Of a stretch of DNA of 64,000 bases, positions 12,487 to 24,087 are shown piece by piece. Each line of letters begins with the position of its first letter. Positions within the stretch are counted from its first letter, which is position 1. The stretch comes from Ascaphus truei (taxonomy: Eukaryota; Chordata; Amphibia; Anura; Ascaphidae): assembly GCA_036426205.1 (NCBI GenBank), contig CM071570.1, positions 53,465,087 to 53,529,086 on the forward strand, written 5' to 3'. Made by a program: the position numbers and the translations under genes. The notes below the pieces were generated by a model. That model was not told the origin of the DNA. It searched no databases and was given only the letters and a program-made list of their open reading frames with translations.

Positions 12487-12526
12487 TGCATTGAGGAGTT
12501 CAATACCACTATTTATAACCCTAAAA

Positions 12527-13730
12527 TGAACCCTATCTCTAGAGAGAGAGGATGCCAGTTGGATATTGAGGGGAAGTGAATTCCAGAGGTGTGGGGCAAT
12601 GAGTTAGAAAGGTTTTAGGCTGGAGAGGGCTTTAGATACAAAAGGGTAGACAGAAGACATCCCTGAGCAGAATGCAAGAGTCAAGCAGGTGTATAGCGAG
12701 ATATTAGGGCTGAGATGTAAGGCGAGGCAGAAGAGTGTATAGCCTTAAAAAAGAGGAGAATTTTGTAAGTAATACGGGATTTAATAGGAAGTTAGGAGAG
12801 GGATATCAGCTGGAGAGACGCTGAGACAGATTTAGGAGAGAGTAACGTGATTATAGCAGCAGCATTTAGGATAGATTGTAAGGGAGACAGATGAAAGGCA
12901 GGAAGGGCAGACAGTAGAAGGTTACAATAGTTGAGCCGGGAGATAATGAGAACCTGCGTTAAAGTTTTAGCAGTAGAGCAACAGAGGAAAGGGTGTATCT
13001 TTGCAATGTTACGAGGAGAAAATGACAGATTTTAACCACATTGTGTATGTTTGTGTTTGACATGTTAAGTTTGAGTTGGCGGAGAGCCATCAAGGATGAT
13101 AATGGAGATACATTTAGAGACTTTGGTCTGGACAGCAGGTGTAAGGTCAGGGGTTGAAAAGTAAATATGTGTGTCATCAGCATAGAGGTGATATTTGAAC
13201 CCAAGCGATGTGATAATGTCACCTAGAGAGATTGTGTAAAGAGAAAATAGAAGAAGCCCCAGGAAAGACCACTGGGGCACACCCACAGAGAGATCAACAG
13301 ATGAGGAGGAGCAGTTAGCAAACAAGACACTGAAAGTACGATGGGAGAGGTAAGAGGAAAGCCAGGATAGAGCTCTGTTAAGGATACTAAGGGTATGGAG
13401 AATGTGAAGGAGAAGAGGATAGTCCACAGTATCAAAGGATGCAGAAAGGTTGATAAATATGAGAAAGTGTAAAAAACAAAGTGGCCTTTGTTTTTGGCAG
13501 CATGGAAGAAATTAGTTATTTTAGAGAGGGCTGTTTCAGTAGCATGAGCAGGTCAGAGACAAGATTGTAGATAATCTAGGAGAGAATAGGTGGTAAGAAA
13601 ATGGAGCAAGTGAGAAAATACAAGACGTTCAAGGAGTTTAGAGGCAAAAGGCAGGAGGGAGACTGGGTGATGTTAGAGAGACAGGTAGGGTCAAGTTTGC
13701 AGTTTTTGAGTAATGTGTTAAATGTCCTTT
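12527..13730 (-). pseudogene. L2-type LINE reverse transcriptase relic
   Basis: Minus-strand translation between 13427 and 12959 gives reverse transcriptase with the primer-grip neighbourhood GVPQWSFLGLLLFSLYT (normally GVPQGSVLGPLLF) and the catalytic box YADD in YHLYADDTHIYFS. Downstream in another frame is the L2/CR1-type LKLNMSNT-like segment (normally LKLN..KTE). Near 12600 a frame resembles the LINE C-terminal WNSLP region. The order along the minus strand is right for one element, but frameshifts and stops break it. Neither the endonuclease nor a 3' tail is clear. Confidence 0.75.
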
Positions 13731-14284
13731 GTCTTTTCTATAAATAACAATAGCATACTAGAACTCAGCATTCTGGTTTTAGCACATACAAGAAATGTTT
13801 TTTTTCTTGAAGATAAATACTCACATACAAAAAGAGTACAAAAAATGTCAGAGAAATCAAATAAGTTATAGAGTAATATCTTCAAAGATGGTTGCATAAT
13901 TATACTCTTCCTGGTGTTGACCCCGTGTCTGATCCTGGTGGTATATCTTCACTCCCGATATTAACCCATCTCTCTCCTTGGTGAAATCCTTCTCTCGTCT
14001 TCTAACTAAATCTGCTATTACTGTATTTACTGTATACAGTTGTTGATGGTCACACAAATGTTACCCGCAGGGCCCCCCATGTTCAGACAACCCAACACAG
14101 CTGCAATCCCATTATAACTTTTAACCCATCCTAATGTAACTGAATCTACAGAGAACACCAATTCACCACTAGAGCAATTCAAGTATGTGACAGTCTGTAT
14201 TATAAAAGAACCGTTGTAAATCTGAACAATATCATATGTGTGGCATCCTGTTTTTACATACCGGATTCAAACCTAATTACAATT
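13731..14284. other. Noncoding DNA, nothing recognised
   Basis: No domain or repeat could be assigned. A 63-codon minus-strand frame at 13866-14057 has no similarity that I know. Confidence 0.5.
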
Positions 14285-14289
14285 TAATG

Positions 14290-14732
14290 TGTAAGGGGTT
14301 CCAGTCCAGGGCTTTGCTGAAACTTGCCCTTAGGTCGCTTGATCGCTTGGCCATCTTGGTTCCTGGCCAATCTCTTTCCGAACTTGGTAACGGGCTGCAC
14401 CTGTTCAAGGGCTTAAATAGCAGTCAGTGACTCCCAGCCCCTGCCCAAACATTTTATGCTATTACGTTTTCCTGGCCCCCTTGAGTCCTTGTTGCCGATC
14501 CTTCCATGTGGCAGAGCTTTCCCTTTTGCCGACCCCAGCTTGTAACTCTGACCACCGCTCTTGTGCTGCCTGCCTTTACCCCAGGCTGTATCCTGACTTG
14601 CACATTTGACACCTGCCTTGACCTCTGCCTGGCTACACTAACAGGACTCTGTTCCCTGGCTTTGGTCGGTGATCATATACCCCTACCTCAGCCCTGCGGG
14701 TCCGCTTCCTATCGAAGATGAGCAGTGTTATA
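14290..14732 (+). mobile_element. Probable solo LTR (443 bp)
   Basis: The segment begins TGTAAGGGGTTCC and ends GCAGTGTTATA, where the usual final CA appears mutated to TA. It is more GC-rich than its flanks. TAAT occurs just outside both ends (14285-14288 and 14733-14736), compatible with a 4-bp duplication, although the fifth base differs (G versus A). No internal region is present. The imperfect end keeps this tentative. Confidence 0.45.
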
Positions 14733-15049
14733 TAATATTACTAACTGAACTGGAATTCTTACATACAAATATAACCTATACAAAGAGATTTGGGAGCGCT
14801 AATATTAACCAGCGCTCCCATTTCTCTTTGTATAAATTATCTCTAAGGATCCAGGTTAGGTCCTATTTCTTAGAGTAGCAGGGGTTCATAACCCCTCAGG
14901 TGACCTCAAGGTAGAGGCACCATCAGGGGATTTCGGGTAGGTAGTATTTCCACATATACCTCTATCTTTATATACATATCTAACTAGACCGCTATATTAT
15001 TATTTTTTGTTCCATCTTAAGAGTTAGTTCTTGCTGTCAATAAAAATAT

Positions 15050-15611
15050 AACTGTTGCATGCTTGGAGGAGGAGAAGGAGGGAAAGTTAGCAGAGTAGAA
15101 GGAGGAATTGAAAATGTGTGTGAGTGTAGGGATTAAACTAGGAATAAGAGGTTTGAGGAGATAGGAGGGAATGAGGTCAAGAGGGCAAGTGGTACAGGGG
15201 GAAGAGAAGAGTAGCAGTGACAGTATGGGATGTAGTATGCCTCAGGGTTGAGTATGGTCGAGCCGCATAAGCTTGTCCCATTAAGTTTTGGAGGGTTGGA
15301 TATTAGGGCGTGTTAGATAGCGTGGAGTTTGGTCCAGCCACACAGTTGGTACCAATAGGGTTGGAAGGGGAGTGTGGATGTTAGGGGTATGCCAGATAGG
15401 CTTCCTTAAAATGGTGAGTTTTCAGGGAGTTTTTAAATGTCTGAAAGTTGGGGGAAAGTCTGATGCTACATGGTAGGAAATTCCAGAGAAAGGATGCCGC
15501 ATGGGAGGTCTTGTAGGAGTGAGTGAGAGGAGGTAATAAGGCATGAAGATAGAAGGTGATAAGGCAGGATGATTGGCGGATGTTGTGGGCAGATATAAGG
15601 GGGGACAGCAT
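15050..15611 (-). pseudogene. L2-type LINE C-terminal fragment
   Basis: A minus-strand frame (15611-15381) ends with ASFLWNFLPCSIRLSPNFQ followed by TFKNSLKTHHFKEAY. This matches the very C-terminus of L2/CR1-type ORF2 proteins (A-x-LWNSLP-x-x-IR-x-x-x-x-FKxxLKTHLF). It lies upstream, in minus-strand order, of the RT relic at 12527-13730, so it must be a separate insertion. The GA-rich sequence at 15050-15250 resembles the antisense of such elements, but its extent is uncertain. Confidence 0.6.
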
Positions 15612-15639
15612 CGGTCAGAGTTAAGGTTTTAAATGTAAG

Positions 15640-16245
15640 GGTTTGTCATATTTTTGTTGTGTATCAAGCTCCCAACCCTATCCCACCCTGTTAACATGTT
15701 GTTGTGGAAACATTTACAATTTGAGACAACATGGTTTAAAAGCAATCCAAATTTTTGTTCAAAGCATTTAGAACTGCTGAAAATGCTGTCAGCTACTCAG
15801 AGGAGGAACTGCTCTTGAAAAAAATCCCAAAGCACTTTCACTGTGAGTTGTTTAAACCCCTTGTGTTATTATAGCAAACTTTAACATTTTAAAGAGAAGC
15901 ATAGCTACTGTACAATAAACAAGGTCATTTAAAATAATGATAACAAATAGCCTTACATATTGTGCTGCAATATTTAATTTCCTGTACCTTGGCTGTCATT
16001 GATATTTTCTCTAGAAGAAGGCAACTGCTGGCCTTTTAGTACATTTGTACTGTATGTATTGATTTTTTTTTTGTTGAAATAAGTTTTCTGAAACTCAGCA
16101 AAATATCCAATGCACCTTGGCATATAAAGAGAACAAAATTACACTGATTCATTCTTTCTGTGAATTAGTTTTTGCCATTTCAACATTTACAGTAATTCTA
16201 ATTTCTAAATGTGATTATGATATGGTGTGTATCAGTAATCTAGAT
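15640..16245. other. AT-rich DNA, nothing recognised
   Basis: No repeat, motif or coding similarity was seen. Confidence 0.55.
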
Positions 16246-16246
16246 A

Positions 16247-16440
16247 TAGGGGGTTACTCATTAAAGAATTGATCAGCAATATACTGTAGCAGTGTAAGGA
16301 ATAACCCTAACTGAGGCACATCCATCAAGTGCCTAAATTGGTTAGCACACCAAATTCGGTGTTAGCCCCCATTCACGTTAATGGGATTTAATGCTGCATC
16401 TGGTGTGCTAATCTGCACCAGCGCTTGATGAAGTTGCCCA
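16247..16440. repeat. Short MITE-like repeat candidate
   Basis: A 190-bp segment has loosely complementary ends (GGGGTTACTCATTAA inward on the left, GGGCAACTTCATCAA on the right, reverse-complemented). Its middle, CCCCCATTCACGTTAATGGGA, is a partial palindrome. This shape is typical of small DNA-transposon derivatives. No clean target-site duplication was found. Confidence 0.4.
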
Positions 16441-17790
16441 ATAGAGAGAACTGTACAGTACCTTTATGTTTCCTTTTCTTCTATTCATACTGTACATGGC
16501 TGCATAAAACACACTGGGAACACTTCTCCAGACAAGAAATTCCTGATTCAGGTCATCCTACCTACTGTACTGTAGGCCAGTTTGTTATGCATACTGGTGC
16601 TATAAAAGATAAACATTAAAACAAACCCCCCAGAAAGAAGGAAAAAACATACAACGGGATGAGAGAGATATGTGCCGCCATATATCACTAGAATAAAAGG
16701 AAACATGTTTCTTACTGAGAACAGGGGACTGAAGGCAGCACTACTACCAAATGGATAACAAAACCACACCCTAACCTATAAAATACAGGTGGTGCTCTCT
16801 AGAGTAAGTAAATGAACCTGAAAAGAAAACAAATCTTAAAAGCCAAGATTCACAGAAACTCCATAACGGGGCACTCAGGGTGGGTAGAAAAAATTACAAA
16901 ATGTATTAAAATATGCAATCAATGGTCAAACAAACAAGACAAAAGTAATAAAAATACTAAAAACATATATAAGTAGACCGTCTCCAAAGTGCTAAAGGTA
17001 AAAAAAAAAAGTTAAGCCAACAAAGAAGTGTGGTAGGGAACCAAGAAGTATCACATAATAGTACAGTACCCACTAAACAGAAAAAGTACCCCAGAAGGTG
17101 CAAAGGGTACTATAACTTCACTGTAAATCATTAAGGTCCAGGAGGGCTCAAAATATCACCTCTCCTGAAAACTGGGATGTCTGTCCAGCAGGTTAAATAG
17201 AGGCAAGGGTGCGCCTCAAGTCAGGGTAGATGTAAATACATATGTAAGAGTGTTGGCAATAACAATGCATCGTAAACCCTGGTGGAAAGTAGCAGTTGCA
17301 AATAGATACAAATAATAATGAATACAGCTATTAAATAAAGTATCAAATACTGGGAAAAAGAAATGGATGCTGCAGCAAAGCAAGTAGCCCTGATGAACAG
17401 TAATTAACAAGGGTGGATACATGGAAACAAGTATCCAGTAATGTATCAAGTCCCATGTTTATACAGACCACTCTTGTACACATGCAGTGGCCATTATCCG
17501 ATCATTTTGTAGGCTATATTCCTTTGCATACCCAGTTTTGGTACATGATTTCTTGAGATTTTCCTGCGTTAAGACTCTAGTTTACTAGTGTTTTGATCGA
17601 GCGCAGAAAATTGCATTTTAGCGTTGTCTGCAATACCATCGAGAAACTCAAGTGGGCGATCACGAGTTGTATTAAACAAAAAGTATTTTTTTTTAACTAA
17701 TTATATGTTTTATTTGTACAGGAAAATAAAGTTAAAATGAATAATACAAAAATACAACTTCGCTTCTTCTTCCGAATGTAAAATGTATAT
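16441..17790. other. Noncoding DNA, nothing recognised
   Basis: AT-rich, with A-runs near 17000-17010. No coding similarity, RNA gene or paired termini found. Confidence 0.5.
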
Positions 17791-17794
17791 TTCG

Positions 17795-17935
17795 TGCATG
17801 CGTTTATGTCAAATTGTTGAAACACAAATGCGCGTCATCACATTTCTGCGCATGTGTGTATGTCAAATTGGAACCTTGTTGAAACGCATATGCGTGTCAT
17901 CACATTTCTGCGCATGCATGTCATTATTGAACCTT
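17795..17935 (+). repeat. Short tandem duplication (~60-bp unit)
   Basis: The phrases GCATG...ATGTCAAATTG, TTGAAAC, ATGCG(C/T)GTCATCACATTTCTGC recur twice in direct order, with the start of a third unit (GCATGCATGTCATTATTGAACC). Units differ by small indels. No function is implied. Confidence 0.65.
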
Positions 17936-18184
17936 GGACAGAATTAAATTACTGTAAGATACAATACATTTCCTCACGGAGTCGCTAGATATCTTCTAGA
18001 CAGTAGTACAGTACTGCTGTTAGTGTATCTACTGTAAATAGTAAAAACAACTTTTATTTTCCAGATTTATATAGTATTTTGTACAAACTGTATACTGTAC
18101 AGTATATCAATTACACATTTTTATATATTTAAATGCCTTTAGAACTTTAGGTTTACTACTACTGTAAGTGTCTAAACAGTAAAA

Positions 18185-19205
18185 ACATGAATATTTCCAT
18201 TAACGGTATGAAAAGCAGACCAAGTCTACCAAAAGGTGAAGGTATTGAATAGAATTCCGCCCACACCCAAAAAAAATAAAAAATTGACAGTACAGGGTAC
18301 TGTATGCCCCCTCATAGAGAAATAAAAAGGTAGTGATTTGACAAATCTAAAAATGTATAAAATATTTTAAAAAATGCATCACATAATGTTTTCTTAAAAT
18401 TACTCATTTATTAAGCCCTTGTCGAGAAAAAAAGAAAACAAAAGATACACCTTTTTTTCAGACTTGAAATTCACATTGGCAGTGGAGTCATTCTAGACAA
18501 ATCACAATTCAGGACTTATCAGCCATGCACATGCGTGTGAAACCAGGCAAAGTAATTACTCAGCCAAGAACCAAAGGCTCAAACATAATGTGTCTTTCTT
18601 TTTTAAGGTCCCATGGCACTGGGGAGGTGTTGATAATGAGTCAAATTTATTTTACTTGGCTTTGTGAGGGTGGGGTGGCTAGTCCCATGCCTTTGCCTTG
18701 TGGGGGTGGGGTGAGATGCAACTGAATTGGTCTGTATGTATGATCGTGAAGGATTAATAAACAACTGTTGGAATTACTTTAAAATGTAATAAAACGTTAT
18801 CACTCCCAGGGACCATGTTTGTGTGTGTAATATTTCGATAAACAATATGAAAAGCAGACCAAGCCTAGCAAAAGTTGAATGTATTGAATAGAATCCCCCC
18901 TCAAAAAAATTAGATAAATATAGAATAAAAGTTATTAATATATATCTTTTTTTACCCGAATTAATTATAAATGCAAAGTCTAATTATACTGCAAAATCCA
19001 ACATCATTGATAAAATAAAAATGTTGTGATTTTAACAATATCAAAATTGATTGACTATGAAAACATTGCATCATATAAGGTTTTGTTTAAAGCTCACAAT
19101 TATTCTCTCTTTCTCAAGAAAAATAAAATGTCACTTTAAAAAAAAAAAATCCCGTTGGATTTGTAAGTCCGATTCACAATACACATGCGTGTGGAACAAG
19201 GAAAT
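18185..19205 (+). repeat. Divergent direct duplication, ~640-bp period
   Basis: Landmarks at 18190-18280 (ATGAAAAGCAGACCAAG, TATTGAATAGAATTCC) recur at 18830-18895. Those at 18420-18550 (TCGAGAAAAA/TCAAGAAAAA and CACATGCGTGTG) recur at 19110-19200. Spacing is about 640 bp throughout, so this looks like one old tandem duplication rather than two insertions. It lies just beyond the 3' side of the minus-strand forkhead relic. No coding content recognised. Confidence 0.55.
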
Positions 19206-19695
19206 GGAAATTTTATAACTGTTACAATTGATTAAATATGAACAAAATGCATCACATATTGTTTTCCATTAACTAGGAAGTGGAATAAAACCAAGAAACA
19301 TCTCGTTGTAAAATGTTATTACAGGTTATGATATGTAATAGAATCGATCACATACAGTACTACTGTATAGTCAGTGCATAGTGTGTTGTCCAAAATAATA
19401 GTGTGGCAAAGTTTTAAAAGCTTGAAGCTGGTAATACTGACTGTATAAAAGTAAAAACGGCAACGTTTAAAAAAAGCGATATTAGAGTTCCATTGAACTT
19501 CATCCTTACCTTTTGACGCTCGATTTCAAAGGTTCTTTTCTGGAAAAAAATTTATGCTATAAGTTCCAGTAGTGCGCATGTATCAAGTCACGCTCTAGTG
19601 CGCATCTGTACAAGCATTGATATTGTAGGCATACACTACTGTAGTGTAATTGGGAATTAAAGTTAATACTGTATAGTACATTATATTTACCTTCA

Positions 19696-20255
19696 TTAAA
19701 AACTTTGCCAACCGGGTGGAGATGAGCCACTGTCAGAGGTGTATTGTGCGTACAAGATGGGGTCACTCATGTAGTCTGCATTATAGTTGACAGGTGCCTG
19801 CTGAAGCTGGTAATCAGGCGGGGCCAGGTAGCAAGGATTGTGGTTCACCAGATTTTCAATGACGGTCGGCCCGGTATTGCAATAGTATTGGTAAGCCGGT
19901 GTTGGTACATTGCAGAGTCAGGAAGTACGAATCTTAAATGGATTAAACCACACCTTTTTCCTTTTGAAGTCACCATGAGCAAACATAACGGCAAAAGCTG
20001 GGCGCACAGACAAATAACCTCTTGTAATTCCCGTAGGAGGGGCTGTGCGAAAAAAGCAATCATCATTAGTTAAAGTTTGCCTTATCGAATGCTTCCACCC
20101 ACGATGGTTTGGTGAAAATTTAAAAAAAAATCATAGATCTCAGTGATATAATCATATATCTCTGCTGAAGTCGCCTTCTTATCTGTTCCAGCATTAATTG
20201 CAGAAAATATTAAATATGCATAACTACGGTTTGGTTTAGTATAAGGACTTGACAT
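19696..20255 (-). pseudogene. Divergent forkhead (FOX) domain gene relic
   Basis: Minus-strand translation from the ATG at 20255 gives a forkhead DNA-binding domain. Residues 7-20 read KPNRSYAYLIFSAI, fitting forkhead signature 1. Then come KKATSAEIYDYI (helix 2 region), GWKHSIRQTLTNDDCFF (recognition helix; canonical GW-x-NSIRHNLS-x-N-CF) and GYLSVRPAFAVMFAHGDFKRKK (wing region). The two halves are in different frames because a T-run at 20122-20130 is one base short. A TGA follows KIRTS just after the domain, and a further open stretch of about 74 codons rich in Y, P and Q ends at 19696. The base-contacting Asn and His of the recognition helix are His and Gln here. FOX proteins bind DNA as nuclear transcription factors. 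This one is probably dead, unless the frameshift is a homopolymer error. The subfamily is undetermined. Confidence 0.72.
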
Positions 20256-21024
20256 GATGTTCAGTGTACGTATGTCTATTCAGCAATTGTGTGGGCATAG
20301 CAATTGAGAATAATGTACAAAACATTGTGTTTAGATATTTATATTATGAAACCACCTAAATTCGATAACATCTTCAGCAACCAAGGTCAATTTACAATGG
20401 ATCACTGTAGTAAACACTGTTTATCTGGTTTTTAAACACCTGCAAATTGACTACAGTACATAACTGTACTATCCACTGGATAGTGCAAAGGGAATTCACT
20501 TTTGCCATCTGGTGGATACGTGAAGAACTGCACCCAAGCAAATCAGAATCCAGGTAAATCAAGGAAATCAACAACGGTAAACGCTGGTCTGATTGGCAGC
20601 ATTCATGGCAGCGTTCACAGAAGAATAACGAGTGAATCCCATGTGGAATACAGCAGACTTTGCAAAAACGTCTCAGAGACATGATCGGATAATGGCCGCT
20701 GCATCTGAAGATAGAGTATGCTGAATCTAATTGATACTGTTCAGCATGAGTCCAAACTGCAACATTTCCTCCCAGAATAGGTGGTGATAAGTGCATTTTA
20801 CTTACTGTCAATTTATTTTCCTGTAGTATTTCCATGCCAGCATATACTGTATGTTTGGTAGGGAGAGAAACTGCAGGCATTAGATATATTTAACATCCAA
20901 TCCCTACAACTCAGTCAAGAATTATTTCAAAGCTAAAGCAAATCTTCATAAGAAAATGTCTCAAACAAACTGGGCAAAGAAACCATGCGTTGAAATGGAA
21001 AGACAACAAGAAAATACATTGGTG
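20256..21024. other. Noncoding DNA upstream of the forkhead relic
   Basis: This would hold the promoter of the minus-strand relic, but I see no clear TATA box or second exon. A 162-codon minus-strand frame at 20392-20880 has no domain similarity. Confidence 0.4.
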
Positions 21025-21029
21025 GTTAG

Positions 21030-21535
21030 TGTAAGAGGACATGTGCAGAGGTATGCAATGGAGACTCTTTTAAGGTGAAATTAAAATAAGGCTTTATTGC
21101 GCCTGTCCCTTTTAACACAGCAAAACATATGAAAACAACAAACGCCTATCCCTGTTCAAGGGCTAACTTACTTCCCCAGTACCTTTCTCCAGGGCTGGAG
21201 GGATAATCCCATTACCACCCTATTACCCAAAGTCTCAAGAGATACATTAAAGCAGGTGGCCCTTCATGTGAGTCTCTGGTAGGTTCCTGGGTCCCCTGTG
21301 TCCAGGAATATACGTCTTTGGGAGTCTTGATCTCAGCAGAGCCTTTCTGCTTAAGACCTCTTTCCTCTTGTCAGCACCCTTGTGTACTGAGCGAAATCTC
21401 CCTCCTGTTTCTGGGAACAGGCTTTTTGACAGAACTTTGATTAGGCAGGTGGAGTGGTTGATTGCACACCTGCAATCAACCAGCACACTGCTGGATTAGA
21501 GGCAAGATTCTTAACAGGGATAAGTCCCTGTTACA
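21030..21535 (-). mobile_element. Solo LTR (506 bp) with GTTAG duplication
   Basis: On the minus strand this runs TGTAACAGGGACTTATCCCT to CTCTTACA. The target-site duplication GTTAG is perfect at 21025-21029 and 21536-21540. A minus-strand AATAAA polyadenylation signal lies at 21098-21093, about 60 bp before the 3' end, as expected for an R/U5 border. The first ~150 bp match the fragment at 40034-40332 in the opposite orientation. There is no internal coding region, so this is an LTR-LTR recombination product. Confidence 0.88.
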
Positions 21536-21540
21536 GTTAG

Positions 21541-22305
21541 GAAAATATCCTTTTCCTGGGCAGCACATACAGTATGCTATGTGATCTTTTGTATCAATAA
21601 ACAGAAAAATGGGGCAGGCTTACATTACTGATGCTTCCGGTACTTTTCTTCTGAATGCTCCATGTGCAGAAGAAAAAAACACACCTATTCTGTAATGCTT
21701 CATAAATGTAGCTGAGGAGGCCCAGTGGCTGCCAGGGAAACACAAAGTGCAGGGGAAAAGAAGTGCAAGGGGATTGCAAGGCAAAACAAAAGGTACCTCT
21801 AAAGTCTGCAGAGCTATATGCCAGGTAATGATAGCCAGTGAAAGGCAAAGAGTAGTGGACATGAGAATATCCAGACTGCTGTTCAGGAGCAAAAAGTTGA
21901 CAAGCAACAACTAGAAGGCTGGGTGGGGTTTATATACTGTACCCTAAGCTAAGATGGCTGCTGGCCTCATGGAAGATTCAAGCTCTTACCAGCCCTGGGC
22001 CAGAACTTGACTCCTCTGTGTGCCCCTACAGGCCTACTGGGAGTATTGCAGTAGGGAATCTTGAAAGAGAGAACTCTAAAAGTAATTTTGCCACTGAAGG
22101 GTGATAAACTGTAGCATACCTCAGCTCTCATTCATGTGCATGGGAGTGAAGGCCTTCTAAAAATTTGTACCAGTTGTGGATCAGTGCCTCTATTTTTTGT
22201 ACTGCTAAAATGTTCTCTAAATAAATGTATTAAAAAATGACTGTTTACGCATAACAAATCTATCCAACTGTGCTATGTACTCCCGTTCTGTATGACTGTA
22301 TTTAA
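21541..22305. other. Noncoding DNA, nothing recognised
   Basis: No repeats or coding similarity could be assigned. Confidence 0.5.
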
Positions 22306-22307
22306 GT

Positions 22308-22425
22308 AATAATCCACGAAGAACAGGGCATTTCTGGCCAATAATGCCCTGGCCAGAAGAGTTGAAGACTAACCCAGCCAGTGCATTATTGGCCAGTAAT
22401 GCCCAGTTCTGAGGGGATTATTACT
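22308..22425. repeat. Imperfect foldback
   Basis: GGGCATTTCTGGCCAATAAT and its near reverse complement ATTATTGGCCAGTAATGCCC flank a ~40-bp centre, giving a hairpin of over 20 pairs. AATAATCC and GGATTATT mark the outer edges. Related phrases (GCCATTACTGAATGAATAAT) occur at 23300, so this may be one end of a degraded DNA transposon spanning to about 23390. Confidence 0.45.
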
Positions 22426-22564
22426 ATTATAGGATAAATGTAGGCGTATTTATTTATTGTTTTTCATAAAAAAAGATATGTAGATACTTTTGTAGTCATT
22501 GATTTTTATCAGCATGATCATCTACATTCTTTTGCTTTTACTGCACGTGTTTATTAAAATGTAT

Positions 22565-23135
22565 TTATATACATGCACTCTGCAGCCCCCCCTCTATATA
22601 CACAGCAACCTCCCTCTATATATACACAAACACACTCTGTAGCCCCCCTCTATACACAAAAACACACACTCTAAAACCCCTCTATATACACACAAACACA
22701 CTCTAGAGCCCTCCTCTACACACAAAAAAACACACTCTGCAGACCTCCTCCACCCTCTACACGCTCAAAACACACACTGAAGACACACACAACACACACA
22801 GCACCCCCTGTAAACCACAAAACTTCAAACACAAACACACACACACACACACACACCAACAAAACACACTCTGCAGCCCTCCTCCACCCTCTACACCCAC
22901 TGCAGACACACACTAACAAAACAGACTGCTGCCCCACTCTTCACCCACAAACACACACTGCAGCCTCCTGTAAACCCACATGCTGCAGACAGAGACACAC
23001 ACACACACACACACACACACAGCAACAAAACACTCCATGCAGCCCTCCTCATCCCCTCTACACCCAGAAAACACACACTGAAGACCCCCCTCTACACCCA
23101 CAAAACACACACAGCAGACACACACACACACACCT
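22565..23135. repeat. CA-rich decayed minisatellite
   Basis: The phrases ACACACTCTGCAG, CCTCCTCCACCCTCTACAC and CCCACAAAACACACAC recur irregularly every ~40-90 bp, interspersed with pure CA runs (22823-22855 and 22996-23021). The apparent minus-strand frames rich in Val/Cys are products of the CA repeat, not genes. Confidence 0.75.
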
Positions 23136-23735
23136 TTCTCCTCAGTGTTCTCCTTTTCGGAGCTCTTTGCAGACAGGGTGGGGAGGAGTCAATGCCTTGC
23201 TGCTGCCTCCTGTCCAATCACCTTCCTTGTCTGAGAGCTGTTCTCATTCTGTGTGTATGAGAACTCAAAGCTGATTGGCTGAAAAACTTGTCAGGGTGCA
23301 AAAAATTCCGGGCCATTACTGAATGAATAATGTTCGGAATTTTAACCAATCAGAGTCCAGGGATTTCAATAATGCCTGGAATTTAACAGCTTTAGCCTAT
23401 AATTAATTATAATACATATTTTTTTTTCAGGACCAACAAGCGGACAGCCATTGTCAGAGACTACAGAGCAAGTGGAAGAAGACCTGGGTGAAGAGACGAT
23501 CCTTCTACTCCTTTCTGAGGTTCCTCCTGAGGAGTTGGATATTCCTCTTCCCACTATCAGTCGCTGCTGCTCCTGCTGCAGATTCAGCTGCCTCTACCAT
23601 TTTCCAGCTTCTCCTTTTGTACCTTCCACAGCTGCAGCTGCTCCTGCCACTGTTCCGATGCTCCTGTTGACCGTGACACAGAGAAGACGAAACACTCAAA
23701 CGTGTAATGTCACTGCATATTGTGTGCTGTGCCAG

Positions 23736-24060
23736 TAGACCAATCACCGTAACACATTTCGTGTGTCATTATGCTTCGCCAGGGGGGTGTCTACTGCTAA
23801 AATGGAGGTTCTATATATATTGAAAAGAACTTCCTGATTGGATGACCCAATGTTTTGGAGCAGGTCTAAAAGATCAATGCTAATTGCTAACAAATGCCAC
23901 GATAGACATATGCACATTTACAAAAACTAAATACATAAAACATTACACAACATATAAAAACATACCTACACACAAAAAGATGCTAATACATGCAATATAA
24001 CTATACCACATGAAAACATACAAAAATGAAAATAAAAATAAAATAAATTTAATTCCTCCT
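23736..24060 (-). repeat. Possible PLE terminal-repeat remnant with hammerhead-like core
   Basis: Minus-strand sequence at 23788-23750 reads CTGGCGAAGC, a short variable part, then CGAAATGTGTTACGG. This has the order CUGANGA, stem II, GAAA of a hammerhead, but with A6 changed to G and a poor stem II. The segment to 24060 is AT-rich and otherwise unrecognised. Confidence 0.3.
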
Positions 24061-24087
24061 TATTAAAATGCATTACATATAACCAGG

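Noticed and set aside
19744..20073. 109-codon plus-strand frame
   Set aside because: Antisense shadow of the minus-strand forkhead domain.
20392..20880. 162-codon minus-strand frame upstream of the forkhead relic
   Set aside because: No similarity, no plausible splice link to the forkhead frame, and unusual composition; not reported as a gene.
22716..23131. Minus-strand frames rich in Val and Cys
   Set aside because: They are translations of CA/TG-rich repeats, with no domain or start context.
22565..23135. Possible CRISPR-like array
   Set aside because: Spacing is irregular, units are CA-rich and decayed, and the context is vertebrate nuclear DNA.
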